A program made the position numbers and the translations under genes. A stretch of 64,000 bases of DNA from contig NC_061078.1 in NCBI RefSeq assembly GCF_021917145.1, positions 4,942,039-5,006,038 on the forward strand, given 5' to 3'. The first letter of the stretch is position 1. The number at the start of each line of letters is the position of its first letter. The notes beneath the pieces are model-generated. The model was not told the origin of the DNA. It worked only from the letters and a program-made list of their open reading frames with translations, and did not search any database. Positions 24,321-36,808 of this stretch are shown piece by piece. This DNA comes from Hypomesus transpacificus. Lineage: Eukaryota > Chordata > Actinopteri > Osmeriformes > Osmeridae.

Positions 24321-26888
24321 TCACTAAAATTGCTTTTGGTATGATTTAGTGTCAAGTTTTTAAGACAATTGTATGATTATAATTGGTGCTGTTTCACCAC
24401 GGTGAGTGGCCTGTTAGTCATAGAGATATCATTGACTACATTCCACTATGCAATACTGTTCTCACATTTGAGATTTACTATACAGATTGGAGTCTCATAA
24501 GGAGAATTTAGAGATGTTCTGTCGGCGCTCTGTGAAAACGGGTAAGAGTTTGGCAGAAGAGTAGGATGTGATCATAGACACATTATTATTCAGGTCAATT
24601 ACATTTCAGGATGTAATTGGTGCAACTGTGCAAGATCGTTCTCGGATGTTACTAAGCAACCATACTGATTTGCTCTTTTCACATCCTAGTGACAAGACCC
24701 ATCAACATATTACATTTAATTTCTATGATGGTATAGGCTTAACTTTTAATGAGTGACCATTTTGTCAGCGACTGCTGTTTCCAAGAAATTCTATGAATGA
24801 ACTAATTGTACTTGCGTAATACAAGAATGAATGGTCTTTTGTCCCTTCACTCCCTATTTGCAATTTAAATAATTTTAGGGCTCCATTTACTTAAGTGGAG
24901 GCTGTACTCATGTTTTAGATGCTTCCCTCAAACACACCTGATTCAAATGAATGGGTCGTTATCAAGTCCATTTATTTGAATCAGGTGTGTTGGAGCATGG
25001 AAATATCTAAAACATGCAGGGCAGGGGGTCCCGAGGACCAGGATTGAGAACCACTCATTCACCTGTGGCATTTTTTAAAAGCTTTAACAGGCTAATACCC
25101 AATTCTGTAACATGACATTAGTAATAGTTGGACACAACTTTTCCAACGGTAAATCTTCATAGTTATTCACTGATCCGCATAAAGGCTGAGTAGTAAGATT
25201 GACAATTACATATTTTTATGTGGTAAGTTATGGCAAGGTAAGACTTTGTGAAAAATCCCCACAACTCAAACAATCTGTTTGAAGACCAGTGTCGCTACAG
25301 CACTTTTAACAGGTATGGAAGCAGTGTAATGGAGAAGTTGGTGTATCAGTGTACAATAGATCTGATGATACCACTGTCACACATTCAAAGTAGAGATGGA
25401 AGAATGTAGAGGGTCTGATGACTCCCGTACGTTTGCCAAACTGCTGAGTCTGGAGGAGGTATAACGAGTGGGTGGTGTGGGATCAGAGGATGTGTTGTGG
25501 ATTCAGTGCCAATGAATTTGCTACATAGCATGGAGACTAGCCAAGCCTTAGAACTTACACACACACAGTTTTGTTTTTGTAAAGGGTAAATTATGTGGAG
25601 GTTTAAAATTTACAAAGAAGTGTCTTCCATAACTGTATGGAATTGTATAGTCCCTAAGATCTAGCACTGCATAGTCCCAGGATAAGGCAGGGCTTCTAGT
25701 GTGAAAAGGAGCAGGCACCTGTGAAAATTATCGTCAGCTCAGAATGTAGGGGTGTATTCTAGGTCACTCAGAGTAAATTGTATTCAATTTTATATTGAAG
25801 ACAGCAACGAACTGCACTGTTGTTGAACAACAAAATCAATTAAAGGCAGCAAATATTTTAGGACATTAAGTTATATTTACAACCTTTTTAAAAACAAAAT
25901 ATACAGTATTCAAGCAAAAAGAACAAATGTCAGTAAATTTGACATTTTCAGAAGATGGAACCCCAAAACGTTTGTTCTCAACATTCTCAGCAGCTATGTC
26001 ATACAACATACCACCAGGGATACGCTATGCATGGAACAAAAACATGGCTGCAACATCAACAAGCCTTGTTGCATGAACAGGTTTAGGAACATTACAACAT
26101 GTGCACAGCACACCATGTCTGGGCATGCAGATAGTGTCATCTATACTGTGTAATCCTGAAATCTGACAGATTACTGATAATGTATAGAAAAAAACCTTTT
26201 TAGTCATAAATCCAGATACAATGTGCAATGGAAATCAACTTTTTCAATACAAATGTTCTTTCCCGGTGAGCACCCATTCTTACAAAAGGGCATAGTGAAG
26301 AACCGTAAAATGATATATGTCCATCCATCTCCCATCTTGGATAATTGGAAGAACACTGGATTTTAATCTGCACAGCATTTAACTATAATTGGAAAATTCT
26401 CTCTCCACTGGGACCAAACATATTCTCCAGATTTGTGTCTTTCCAGAATTGTCTGGTAGCCATGGTTACACCTTAACCACCTATGCTTTAATATGCAATG
26501 AGGAAGCTGGTGCCACAAGGGCCCAAACTCACATTTTGCCTGTGCAGACCACTTGTCACCAAAAGCCAACCTCCACTTCACATTTTAACCTCTCACTGTC
26601 TTTAACCAACATAAGCCATCACCAAAGAACTTAACCTCCAGTTAGTGTACAGTACAGAACATTGGAGGATGAGTGAGCTGGAATATGACACGTGCAGGTT
26701 GTGACGTATTTGACGAGGCATACGCCGCAGCGTTTCTAGCAGATGGGACAGGAGGGCTGTGGGAGATTGGGCAGGCAGACGTGCTAATGGGGTGGCATCT
26801 TGGACGGTTAAAGAGTCAGGCAGTCTCAACCGGAGAGGGCACTGTGTAATCATCCCGTCTTGCCTCTGCAACTCTGGAGCCCCGTGGC
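24321..26888. other. Convergent spacer between larp6 and tm2d3
   Basis: Holds the palindromic MITE-like element at 24890-25060 and, toward 26888, the likely 3' untranslated region of tm2d3 (minus). No further coding exon was recognised. Confidence 0.6.
24890..25060. repeat. MITE-like imperfect palindrome
   Basis: Two arms face each other: CATGTTTTAGATGCTTCCCT with CACACCTGATTCAAATGAATGG on the left, and ATTTGAATCAGGTGTGTTGG with ATCTAAAACATGCAGGG on the right. The loop is short. The outer side ends in CCGAGGACCAGGATTGAGAA, a phrase I recall from widespread non-autonomous fish DNA elements. The family is not assigned. Confidence 0.65.
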
Positions 26889-28937
26889 TCATATGTAGAG
26901 GGAGCCGTCTGCCGGTCCCACGTAGCCCACCCCTATGAGCAGCACGTCGATCAGGGTCCAGATCCCCAGGCCCCCGAAGCTGAAGAGCTTTCCCAGGCCT
27001 TCTCTCCACTGGCCCAGATAGAAGCGGTCGGCACCAAACCCACCTAGCGTGATGCTGCAAAGGGAGACAAAGCTTTCATCTTTTGTACATGCCATTTTAA
27101 TAAAGACGTCAATATTACTGTGGATATATTACTGTTGAGGAAAGGGATGTGAACCCTAAAATCATACATTTCCATTAGTTTCTTGGAGGAAGTTCAATCA
27201 CATTAGGACAGTTACCTGAGAGCCAGCGCTGTAGACCACTTGTATCCTCCAGTCCAGTTGCAGTAAAGACGTTTCTGGAATTTCCTTTTACCTGTGCCCA
27301 TAGAAATGACCAATTAGCAAACCACACATGCCAGTTTCAAGCTGTTATCATAACTAACAATACTAATACTACTTTCTATGATTTCACTTTCTATGTATTC
27401 ATTTAGTCAATTTTGAGACCAAAAATCTATTTTGCAAGTAATACCAGCCCATGTGTATAAGAATTTACCATACCTATGCAATGCACATGGTCTACAACAT
27501 TGCAGGTGGTATTGTAGCGCTGGCGAGGACAGGAGACTGTCATACAACTGGTGGAGGTGTTACATCTGTACTGTGAAGCATCCAGCTGCCAGCAGAACTG
27601 ACATGTGACTGTGAGGCTAAAATTGGTTTGCTGCTGCTGATCAGCCTCCCCCTTTAGATAAAAGAAATACACATTAACACAATTTAATACACACTTTCTC
27701 TGTCATGGTTTGATGTTTGTTTGTATTGCCACCACAGCAGACACTTGTAATCACAGAGACCCCATTGTCCCACTGGTATTCTTCATTTCACAGAGAGTGG
27801 GGTTAGAGATAAACTGTGCCACAAAGCAAACTCACTATGCAGTGGACACCTCTCTTGGGCTTGCAACTGAAAGAAGCAGGCTTGCCATAACTGCAGTTGT
27901 GGTGATAGCTACAGCTAATGCAGTGAGCTGGCAGTTTGCTGCATAGACCTCCACTGGGGCACTTAGAAGCATAACTGTCCATGCCTGTGGGGGAGGCTAA
28001 AAAAAAAATATGATCAATGAAAGGCACAACATTAATATACATGCAAACACTGATGGAGGTTCCCTTACAAACCCAGCATAGACATCTCCAATCATATACC
28101 AACAAACAAGCACAAAATTGTGAAACTAAGGGCACTCTCTCACCAGAGGCTGCAGCAGGGACCAGAGGGCTGGAGATGACAGCGCTGTACTGGGCATCAC
28201 GACTGTAGGGGGGGTCTTGACCCACATGTGGAGAGGTCATATACCCTAAAAACACAGATTTGCTGACATAAGCAAGGCTAACATTTAGGCATAGCTTGCT
28301 AAAAAGCAATTTTTCCGTTTACATGACATTAACACATGTTATGTTACAAAGGGAAGCTGTTATGGTTTATTTTGTAACTTTACGTTGTAGTTGGCTGACT
28401 GGTTGTATTTTGATTGTTCTGTTTTGTGCGACAATGTACTAGTCTTCACTTAATACAGAGCCAACTAGTGTAGCTAATACAGCTAGGTTAAATATGTATA
28501 ACCTTGCATTGTAGCTAGGCTATCAGTCTGAGTAAGATGGGACAAACAAACAAGCTGGCAACGGCGTTGCTTGCAAATACACTGCTAGGTAGTACCCCAT
28601 CATTTCAATCTCACTAACCTCTAATGTCTGTGTATTGACAGTTGGGAATAACTTGCTAACTACGTCGTTAAGTTAGCATGTTGGCTGCTAGACTGCTTAC
28701 AGTACAAGCCACTGCACTGGATGAGCTAGCTTAGGGCTAACACTAGCTGGCTAACGGGAGCGTACAAGGCTAGCTAATCAGAAAGAAAGACAACGTTCCC
28801 AACGATTCGTATGTGGTGTTGCATATCTCACCATTTACATTTTGTACAAAGACATCCGTGAACAAAAGTATGAAGATTCCGTGGGCTTTCAAGCATCGTC
28901 CCTTTTCTCCTCTGAAAATCTGAATGCTCGTAGTCAT
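26889..28937 (-). CDS. tm2d3: TM2D3, TM2 domain-containing protein 3
   Basis: Membrane protein of the TM2D family, implicated in Notch signalling in flies (family knowledge). Minus-strand exons are 28937-28832, 28245-28144, 27996-27836, 27651-27474, 27291-27216 and 27054-26889; all phases agree, giving 262 residues against about 247 in human. An N-terminal hydrophobic segment (AHGIFILLFTDVFV) acts as signal or anchor. A cysteine-rich ectodomain (KCPSGGLCSKLPAHCISC, STSCMTVSCPRQRY, DHVHCIG) precedes the TM2 domain: two hydrophobic helices joined by a loop with the family's DRF motif (GADRFYLGQWREGLG). It ends GPADGSLYI. The ATG at 28937 is the first in frame. Exon 27996 has a second phase-compatible acceptor 12 nt downstream. 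It lies tandem with, and downstream of, tars3, as in human. Confidence 0.95.
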
Positions 28938-28977
28938 TGTGCCTGATGCTGGCTGACTAGCTATCAAACCATCAGTT

Positions 28978-28985
28978 ACTTCCGC
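28978..28985 (-). promoter_or_regulatory. ETS/GABP-type site upstream of tm2d3
   Basis: The minus strand reads GCGGAAGT about 41-48 bp upstream of the tm2d3 start codon, a typical core-promoter element of TATA-less housekeeping genes. Motif only. Confidence 0.4.
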
Positions 28986-29716
28986 TTAATTTAAAACGCA
29001 TTTATGCTCCACCCACAAAACACAGGCTACAGACCGCGAGTAGTTCGTCCCTGATTGAACATTTATAAAGGGTTTGACGCTTAATCATGAGACATTACAC
29101 GAAGCAAGTCAGTTTCATTGACCTGTAATTTCACAAGTTTTGAACAAACAGTACAATGCAAGATATGCTCCTTGATCAGATATGTGTCAATGGAATCGGT
29201 TTGATTAATTTAAGTTACTTTCTTGGTCTGAGGTTGCATTCGTTTTTTCTTGAAAATTGAAATAGTCGCAGAATAACAGTATGAACGTTTACACTTGACA
29301 TTTACATAAAAATGCAGATTGTCAAAACATCCTCATAAATTAGTCACACTTAGAACATTACACTTTTATTCTTCAGATTCTTGTTGTAAATCAGACCTTA
29401 AAAGAAAATGTCCTTCTGACAGTCCATTTAACTTCACTAAGACTTTTCTCATAGCAACAAACTATTCCTTCCACATATTTCTCTGTAATTCCGTGAACCA
29501 ATAAGATACTTAAATCTTGATCCAAAAAGAGATCTGAACCCTAAAAACGAATCTCATATCAGTATATTACCTTTACTTCAATAAATCTGAGCCTTCGCCA
29601 TACCATCCCATTTTAGACTGCACCATAAATACATTACATTTCCCACACTAGGCTATGTTTGAGCAAAACAATCAGATATTTGTATCACATGTCCTCCTAT
29701 GTCCATGAAGTCATCT
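28986..29716. other. Spacer between tm2d3 start and tars3 stop
   Basis: Contains the tars3 3' untranslated region (minus strand) with an AATAAA at 29365-29370 (minus), then the upstream region of tm2d3. No coding exon seen. Confidence 0.6.
29365..29370 (-). terminator. Polyadenylation signal of tars3
   Basis: AATAAA on the minus strand, about 350 bp after the tars3 stop codon. It is the nearest canonical signal I saw downstream of that gene. Confidence 0.45.
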
Positions 29717-32700
29717 TCAGAACTCCTCCTCAGCATTTCGGCAGAGTGTCTGTTTGAGCAGAGTGAGGCGGGCCAGGACTTCTTTGACAGCAAGTTCTCC
29801 ATGGACTTTGTTGTCTCTCGTACGCACGTTCACACTGTGAGTCATCTTCTCCTTCTCACCGACCACTGCCAAGACACCAAGCACAGCAGTTCAGCCAAAT
29901 CACACCACACACAGCTACCCTCACACATTTCCTTCTTGTACAACAATCCCAGTGCTGAAATGCTGATGATTAACCACAGTGGGTTTAGCAACTGGAAACA
30001 TTTAGCATTTGCTATTCAATCTAGCCCCTCAAATAAATAACAATGATAATCCAGCTACATTAATTTTCTCTTACCGAGAATGAAGTTGTACTGGGCCAAC
30101 TGGGCATTGCGGATCTTTTTATTAAGAAGGCAGCTGGAATCAAGATCAGCGTCGGCCATGAAGCCAGCTTCCACAAACTGCTTGCACACCTGAGGGAAAG
30201 GAATATAAATGACTGTGATCCAATCATCGAGAACTACAGTATGAAGACAGAAAGGTTTGAGGTGGGCTTACCTCCTTGACGTATTTTTCACAGGAGGGGT
30301 TGACAGGCACAAACATCACCTGGCGTGGAGAAAGCCACAGGGGCCTGATGGAGAGAGATGTCTCAATGTAAACAACGATCAAACAACATCACACGGGATG
30401 CCTCTGCTAGCTGGGGTTTCTGCTCACAAACCTGCACATATTCACTGGTTCTGAATGAACACAAACGTACCATTTCCCAGCATAGTTCTCAGTGAGGATG
30501 GCAATCATCCTCTCCACTGATCCAAGGATGGCTCGATGGATGATAACAGGCCTGTCCTTGTCATCCCCATCCTTCCTAAAGGTTACAAATTAAACATATA
30601 GTTATGAAAACAGATCAGTTAAGAAACATTGGCACACTACATCACCAAACAGCCACCACCAACCTCACTATAATAATCAACAGTGCCAGTTGAGGTTAAA
30701 AACAATCCCTAATCAGCGCAATTGTCGAACATAGCTTAGTAGCTCTCCATATTACTCAGCATTAGGAGTAGGACTCAGTGTTGGTGTACAGCTAAGAAAT
30801 CTTATTCAACATGGATTACAGTGTAATCTTAGCTCCTATACAGGAAACAGACTCAGCACTGTCCCTAGTTTTATTGGGTGACTCACCCCACAAAGGTCAG
30901 GTTGAAGCGGATGGGAAGCTGGAAGTCCAGCTGAATGGTTGCACATTGATGATAGCGCCCGATAGCATCTTTGATCTTAATGTCAATCTGAAATGAAGAG
31001 AAAAAAAGCAGTGTTTGACAGAGTTCAAGACCTTATTTCATTGAAGGGTGTTGATGGAGAGGGGGAAAGAAAGCTAATCACACAAACCTTAGGTCCGTAA
31101 AAAGCCCCGTCTCCTGGGTTCAGTTTCCATGGCTCCCCAAACTCGTTCAGGCTGTTCTCCAATTGCTTGCAATCACAGGGATATGTTAACATGCAATTTC
31201 TACCTTCTGTGGAGATAGTTATTTTTGATGAGTTAAATTGGTCTCCTTTATGTAGGACTTTCTATTTTATCTTCCAAATAACAAAGATAAAGGACACGAA
31301 AATGATCGAATCCCATTATGTGTGTCATGGTCAAAATGTTTTACCATAACTAATTGAAAAGGCTTCTACATCCCTAAGTTACCTTCTCAGCCTCATTCCA
31401 CACAGCAATGTCCCCTAGATATTTCTCAGGGCGTGTGGAGAGGAACAGTTGGAAGGAGAAGCCGAAGACGTTGTACACGCAGCGCAGGAAGTCCAGACAG
31501 CCCTTCATCTCAAGCTCTATCTACACAAGGGAACGGTTCAGGGGGTCGCACAGGCACGGTGGCATTTACATACAGGTAGAGTATAACATCACCCCTATAA
31601 CCCAAACACCTGTGTTTAAAAGTCAGCACTCTTCCTTTAAATGTCCCCCAGTCACCTGTTCCATGGTGCAGAAGATGTGAGCGTCGTCCTGTTGGAAGCG
31701 CCTCACCCTGGTAAGGCCTGTGAGGGCTCCTGAGAGCTCGTTCCTGTGGAGCACCCCGAAGTCAGCCAACCGGAGGGGAAGCTCCCTCCAGGAGCGCGGC
31801 TTGTGGGAGAACATCAGGCTGGAGGAGCAGCACAGAGAGACCAAGGAGGAAGAAGGGCACAGGAACAAAATAAAGAGGGATTAACAATCAAATCTGATTA
31901 CACAAAAGCCTCATGAGTGTAATTCCTTGTTGTGAAGTATATAACAGTAAACCACAGCTTTCTTGTCCAGCATCCCTCTAATAAGATTGAACACAATGTG
32001 ATTTCCCAGCAAAAAAATAAAAGGAAGGACACCAAGATGTCTTGCCCATACCAGTGTCCTGGGCAGTTCATGGGTTTGAGTGCAAAGATGTCCTGTTCCA
32101 CGGGGAAGGAGAACATGTTCTCGCTGTAGTGCTGCCAGTGGCCAGACGTCTCCCACAGCTTGCTGTTGTAGATGTTGGGGGTGGCCACCTCCTGGAAGCC
32201 ACGTCTGCAGTACTCCTCCTATACAGCCCAGGCGCCGCACACCAGGAGCCAATCAAATTCTTATGTTGGTGCTTAAAGTTTTTTTTTAAATGCACAGTGA
32301 GAAACTGAGGTTTGTTTCAGGACAGTGATAAGACATTGCGGAGCTACTTCAAATAGTTAGTATGTGTCTGCCGACAAGGTCTACACACTCATGTAGTCCA
32401 TCAGAGTATGGTGGGAGTTGGATGGTCTTCCATGAACAGTATGATATCCGAGTATCAAGTGAGTGTCGAGTGGACAGATGCTTGGAAGGCAGACGTGTCT
32501 TACCCTTATGAACTCTGTCAAGGTGCTGTAGACATGGGCTCCACGGGGGAGGAAGAAACAACTTCCAGGACTCAGATCGTGGAAGAAGAACAGCTCCTGT
32601 TCCTGCACAGCACATTCAAACACGCGGCTTTAATGACTTCACAGATATTCAGCCACTTCTGTTGCTAATGGTGAGACAGATCTTGCACTTCGCAGGGAGC

Positions 32701-35700
32701 GATACACTCAGGGCCCGCCAGGAAGTCTGTCCAATGAATGACAGGCACCCACGGACAGCGACCGACTCGGCAAAAGGGCAAGGGCTTTTAATGGACTGGA
32801 CTGGGAGCTCGCCACATAACGCCACCTTTCAACATGACATGCCATTTTGTCACCTCTTTCCCTCTGAGTTGAAAACAATGAAAAGAAAGTGCTTCTTTCC
32901 AGGTTTAATTTAGAGCTGGATATGTTCTAACCAGTTCTGACAGGGGGGGCTGCCGTCTGTGTCTCCCACTGAGAAAATAGATGGAGTCAGCCTGGGGACC
33001 AGCTGGAGCGCCTGCATGACTCACTGCTGCCTAACGCAGATCTGTAGAAACACAGCGCCCCCAACTGGGTGGACCCAGCAACACATGTAGAACTCGGCTC
33101 TAAATGGCAGCAGGATTGTATTGTGTTTACATAACTTTTGATATTTACATTTAGTCATTTAGCAGACGCTCTTATCCAGAGCGACTTACAGTAAGTACAG
33201 GGACATTCCCCCGAGGCAAGTAGGGTGAAGTGCCTTGCCCAAGGACACATCACCTCACAGGTCGACACTTCCAGACCAGAGCAAACGTTTTCCCCATCGC
33301 TCAACGAGAGACAGGGGGACGCACCTTGCCAATCTTGCGGTGGTCTCGGTTCTTGGCCTCCTCCTGAAAGCGCTCCCACTCCTTCAGCATCTTGGTGTCA
33401 GGGAAGGAGATGCCGTAGATACGCTGCAGAGACTCCATGTCCGCACGACCTTCCCAGTAGGTGGAAGAGTTCTGTGGACAAATGAAAAGCTTGTGAGCTC
33501 TCCTATGGGCGTCAGAAGGCCATGGGGTGTCCCTGTAGTTCTTCACGCACCTTGTAGATCTTCATGGCCTTGATCTTCCCAGTGTGCCTGACATGGGGCC
33601 CTCGACACAGGTCAATCAGAGGGCCGCATCTGAAGGAGTGCATCATGTTTTGCATTACAATTACAGTGTCTCATTGTATTTAATATCTAAGGAAGCATGT
33701 ATTATGAAGCATCAACTCACATCTTCTCTTTTACAAAGTCATGTTCTGCTATCCTGCTTACCTGTATACAGTTGTAGTTGGGGTCGTAACTTTCTCATTG
33801 AGAATGCGACACTTGAATTTGTTGTACTACGAGAAAAATGTTAAGAGCAGGAATACAATGTTACTAGGTGCTCATGTGAATTACAATAGGAATGTGTGGA
33901 GTGAGAGGGCTCACCTTGAACATCTTCAGCAGTGTCTCCTTGCTGATCTCTAGTCTCTCAAAAGGCTGCTTCTCCTTCACCACAGCCTTGCACAGTGTCT
34001 CCAAATCCCCAAACTCAGTACTGGACACTCCCCTGAAAGAAAACAAACAAACACCAATCAACATAGGCAGCACACCAACACAGTCACTGGGCCACTTAAA
34101 TATACCCCCTTCTTATTTACATTTAGTCATTTAGCAGACGCTCTTATCCAGAGCGACTTACAGTAAGTACAGGGACATTCCCCCGAGGCAAGTAGGGTGA
34201 AGTGGCTTGCCCAAGGACACAACATCATGTGGCATGGCGGGGAATCGATCCGGCAACCTTCTGATTACTAGCCCGACTCCCTCTCCGCTCAGCCATCTGA
34301 CTCCCTTTTATGTTTAAGACAGCCTGTCAGCAGTCATTACCAAGCATGGAGAAGTGCTCACCGTTGTCCGTCAAGGAACATGTCATAGTAGAATCCATTC
34401 TCTATGGGTGGTCCATAACAAAGACAGCCTCCATAGTAGTTCTCCATGGCTTCCCCAAGAATATGAGCACTGGAGTGCCAGTACACCTGAAACAAGCATC
34501 TCATTAAAACCTCAAAGAGCTGAGTCAGATTAATACAGGGGGGTATGGTGGCCCGGAGGGATCAGACTCACAGCTTGAGCGTCGTCATTGTCAAAGCGCA
34601 GGATCTCCAGTGAGCAGTCCTTCTCCAAGGGCCTGTCCAGGTCCCACAGGACCCCATTTACTCGAGAGATCACAGCATTGTCAGCGAGGCCCTGACTGGG
34701 GGAGGAACAAGTGCCATGACACCCTCATACTCTTACTCAGAAAATGACCACATTTCTCAGAACAGCCTTGTCTGACGCCTCATTAGATATATCCCCTTTC
34801 ATGTCTTTGAAAACTAAAAATCGGGGCCTACCTGATGCCACACGCCAGCTGATAGGGTGTAGTGATCCAGGACTGGGCCTGGACATTCTGCCCATCTGGC
34901 AGCTGGACAGTGATAGCCTGGCTGTCTGCAACTCTCCTTGCCAGCAAGGAATCACTCTCCTTCTTCAGCTCCTCATAGAGATGCATGCGTTCAGAAATGA
35001 ACCCAGGCAAAGACTTTGGGTGGAAAGACAGACACCAGAGATTGAAAGAATAGCTCTGTGTGGGCTGTTGTAGCACAACTGTGAAGATAAGCTTGGCCAT
35101 GTGGATGTCATCAATTGGAGGGTAATGTTCTAGCAAGCAAGCAGTCATAGCAGGCAAGAAGGCTGTATAAATGATCATTACGCCTACCTCTTTCACTCCA
35201 CCACCTCCGTGGCCGTTATCTTGCTTCTCCTTTTTCTTTTTTTTCTCCACTGGCTTGGCCTGCGCCGGTTCCTGAGTGGAGTAGTAACACAAGCAGTGTG
35301 ACACATCACAGAAAGTCATCAACAAAAGGAACAGATATAACTGAAAGAAGCACAAGCGGAATACATTGGGTGATGAACACAATCTATTTCTAGATACTGA
35401 CACTGAAACTTAGCCGGGGGTCATACTCTCCCTGGCTTGCACCCACCTCCAACAACTCAGTGCTATCTTCCCATGGCTAAATATTAGCTCTCGCTGCTAA
35501 ATAAATTCAGCTATTATAAAACCCAGTTAACAGCACACAACATTGATGACCAAACAGACCTTATGTTCAGCACGGTTCTTTGGTGGTTGTTTATTGTCTG
35601 GTTTATTTTCGTGGCTTTTGACAATGTCCCTCTTGCCCTGCTGAGCTTCCAGCTCGAGCTCATTCTCAAGACCCCGGCGAAGGTGTACGAGCCGGTATTT

Positions 35701-35856
35701 TAGTTTCTCATTTTCGCTCCGCAAGTCTTCGAGCTCTGAAGAACTGGCAAGAGTGCCGCCGCCGTTCAAACCGTCACGAAGACCACTAATCTCTCGAGTG
35801 AGGATCTTAATTTGTTCTTCCTGGGAAGCCAAACGTGCTTTCATGTTCTCCGCCAT
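29717..35856 (-). CDS. tars3: TARS3 (TARSL2), cytosolic threonyl-tRNA synthetase with coiled-coil extension
   Basis: Charges tRNA-Thr. There are 19 phase-consistent exons: 35856-35560, 35271-35188, 35013-34832, 34695-34572, 34486-34362, 34032-33915, 33826-33762, 33629-33551, 33471-33325, 32602-32504, 32218-32052, 31818-31656, 31520-31383, 31165-31088, 30987-30887, 30575-30471, 30344-30272, 30189-30075, 29865-29717. They give 802 residues, the length I recall for human TARSL2. Parts: coiled coil 1-75; Lys-rich linker (EKKKKKEKQ); TGS domain about 158-222; editing domain with H233SSAH; class II core with zinc-site MNCPGHC496, motif 2 [11 protein letters not shown] (533-543) and motif 3 around [13 protein letters not shown]; anticodon-binding domain from [14 protein letters not shown]. 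The coiled-coil extension and tm2d3 linkage favour TARS3 over TARS1. The start is the ATG before AENMKARL (aagATGg); in-frame upstream ATGs exist. Divergent with ulk3. Confidence 0.95.
33143..33249 (-). mobile_element. SINE, copy lacking the tRNA-like head
   Basis: Body and tail of the same SINE family as at 18285-18475, without the tRNA-like head. It lies in the tars3 intron between exons 33471-33325 and 32602-32504, close to the exon edge, in sense orientation to tars3. Confidence 0.8.
34115..34305 (-). mobile_element. SINE, full copy in a tars3 intron
   Basis: A full-length relative of the 18285-18475 element. On the minus strand it has the A-box-like TGGCTGAGCGG, the B-box-like GGATCGATTCC, the conserved body and the AAGAGCGTCTGCTAAATGAC tail. 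It lies in the tars3 intron between exons 34486-34362 and 34032-33915, sense to tars3. Confidence 0.85.
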
Positions 35857-36596
35857 CTTTAAATTCCATTTCATCATACATGTCCGGCTCCGATTCAGCG
35901 CCCCCTGTGTAAATAAAGAGATTATAATCTGCACAAAGTAACTGCTGGGTGAATGTATCAACAGTCAGTATATATATGCACCTTTAAAAAAACAGTTTCT
36001 TCACATTTCTTTATTATTTTTAAGTGTAAAAGTACCATCAGTACATGAGATGTCGAGATTTGAGAGCAGTTAGAAACATGCAATACGTTGTCTAATAGCT
36101 AGAGGGCAGCACAACCTTTGGCCTCCACTGTAGAAATGGGTCAGCTGATCATTAACAACATGCTCGTTGGATGTAAACATTCAATTTCCACTGTGTTTCT
36201 AATAGATACATGAAGGTAACCACTTTTCAAATCTGTGCATAATTCCGGTATTCATTATGCATCAATGTTGTCAAACTACATGTATATAGCGTTAGGCAGA
36301 TTTTGCTTAGACAACAGGTTATGTTGCATGCAACGTACAGTATAGCTAGCTAGTAGTCGGCTATTAGCTAGACGCTAGTCGTTTATGGGAACTGGAGGAG
36401 TTGACGGTAGGTTTGCATGCAGGCATTGCTATAGCGAGCTAGCCATCTGATTTACTTCTAGAAAGTCAGATTATGCCATGTTTGTGACAACACTGCACTG
36501 AATAAGAGAGTAACAAACTCGTAGTGACTTAACTGTGGCGAACGTCCTGTTACAGAAACGTCCCGTACACAGTGACTTTTGCATGCAGCTGTCAGA
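35857..36596. promoter_or_regulatory. Shared divergent promoter region of tars3 and ulk3
   Basis: The start codons of tars3 (minus) and ulk3 (plus) are 740 bp apart, head to head. The interval must contain both promoters and 5' leaders. No TATA box or transposon was seen in it. Co-regulation is inferred from arrangement only. Confidence 0.55.
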
Positions 36597-36776
36597 ATGG
36601 CCTCGAGTTTCGCCCCACCGAAGCTGGCCGACTTCATTCTCACAGAACGACTGGGGAGTGGTACCTATGCGACAGTCTACAAAGCCTACAGCAAGGTCGG
36701 TCACTCTCGGCCCTCAGCCAACTCCATAATGTCACAATATTCAGCCATTACAGTTATGTTAATTTCAGGAAGTGAG

Positions 36777-36808
<32 letters not shown>

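Noticed and set aside
29717-35856. Alternative assignment as TARS1
   Set aside because: The leucine-rich coiled-coil N-terminal extension, 802-residue length and linkage to tm2d3 all fit TARS3/TARSL2.
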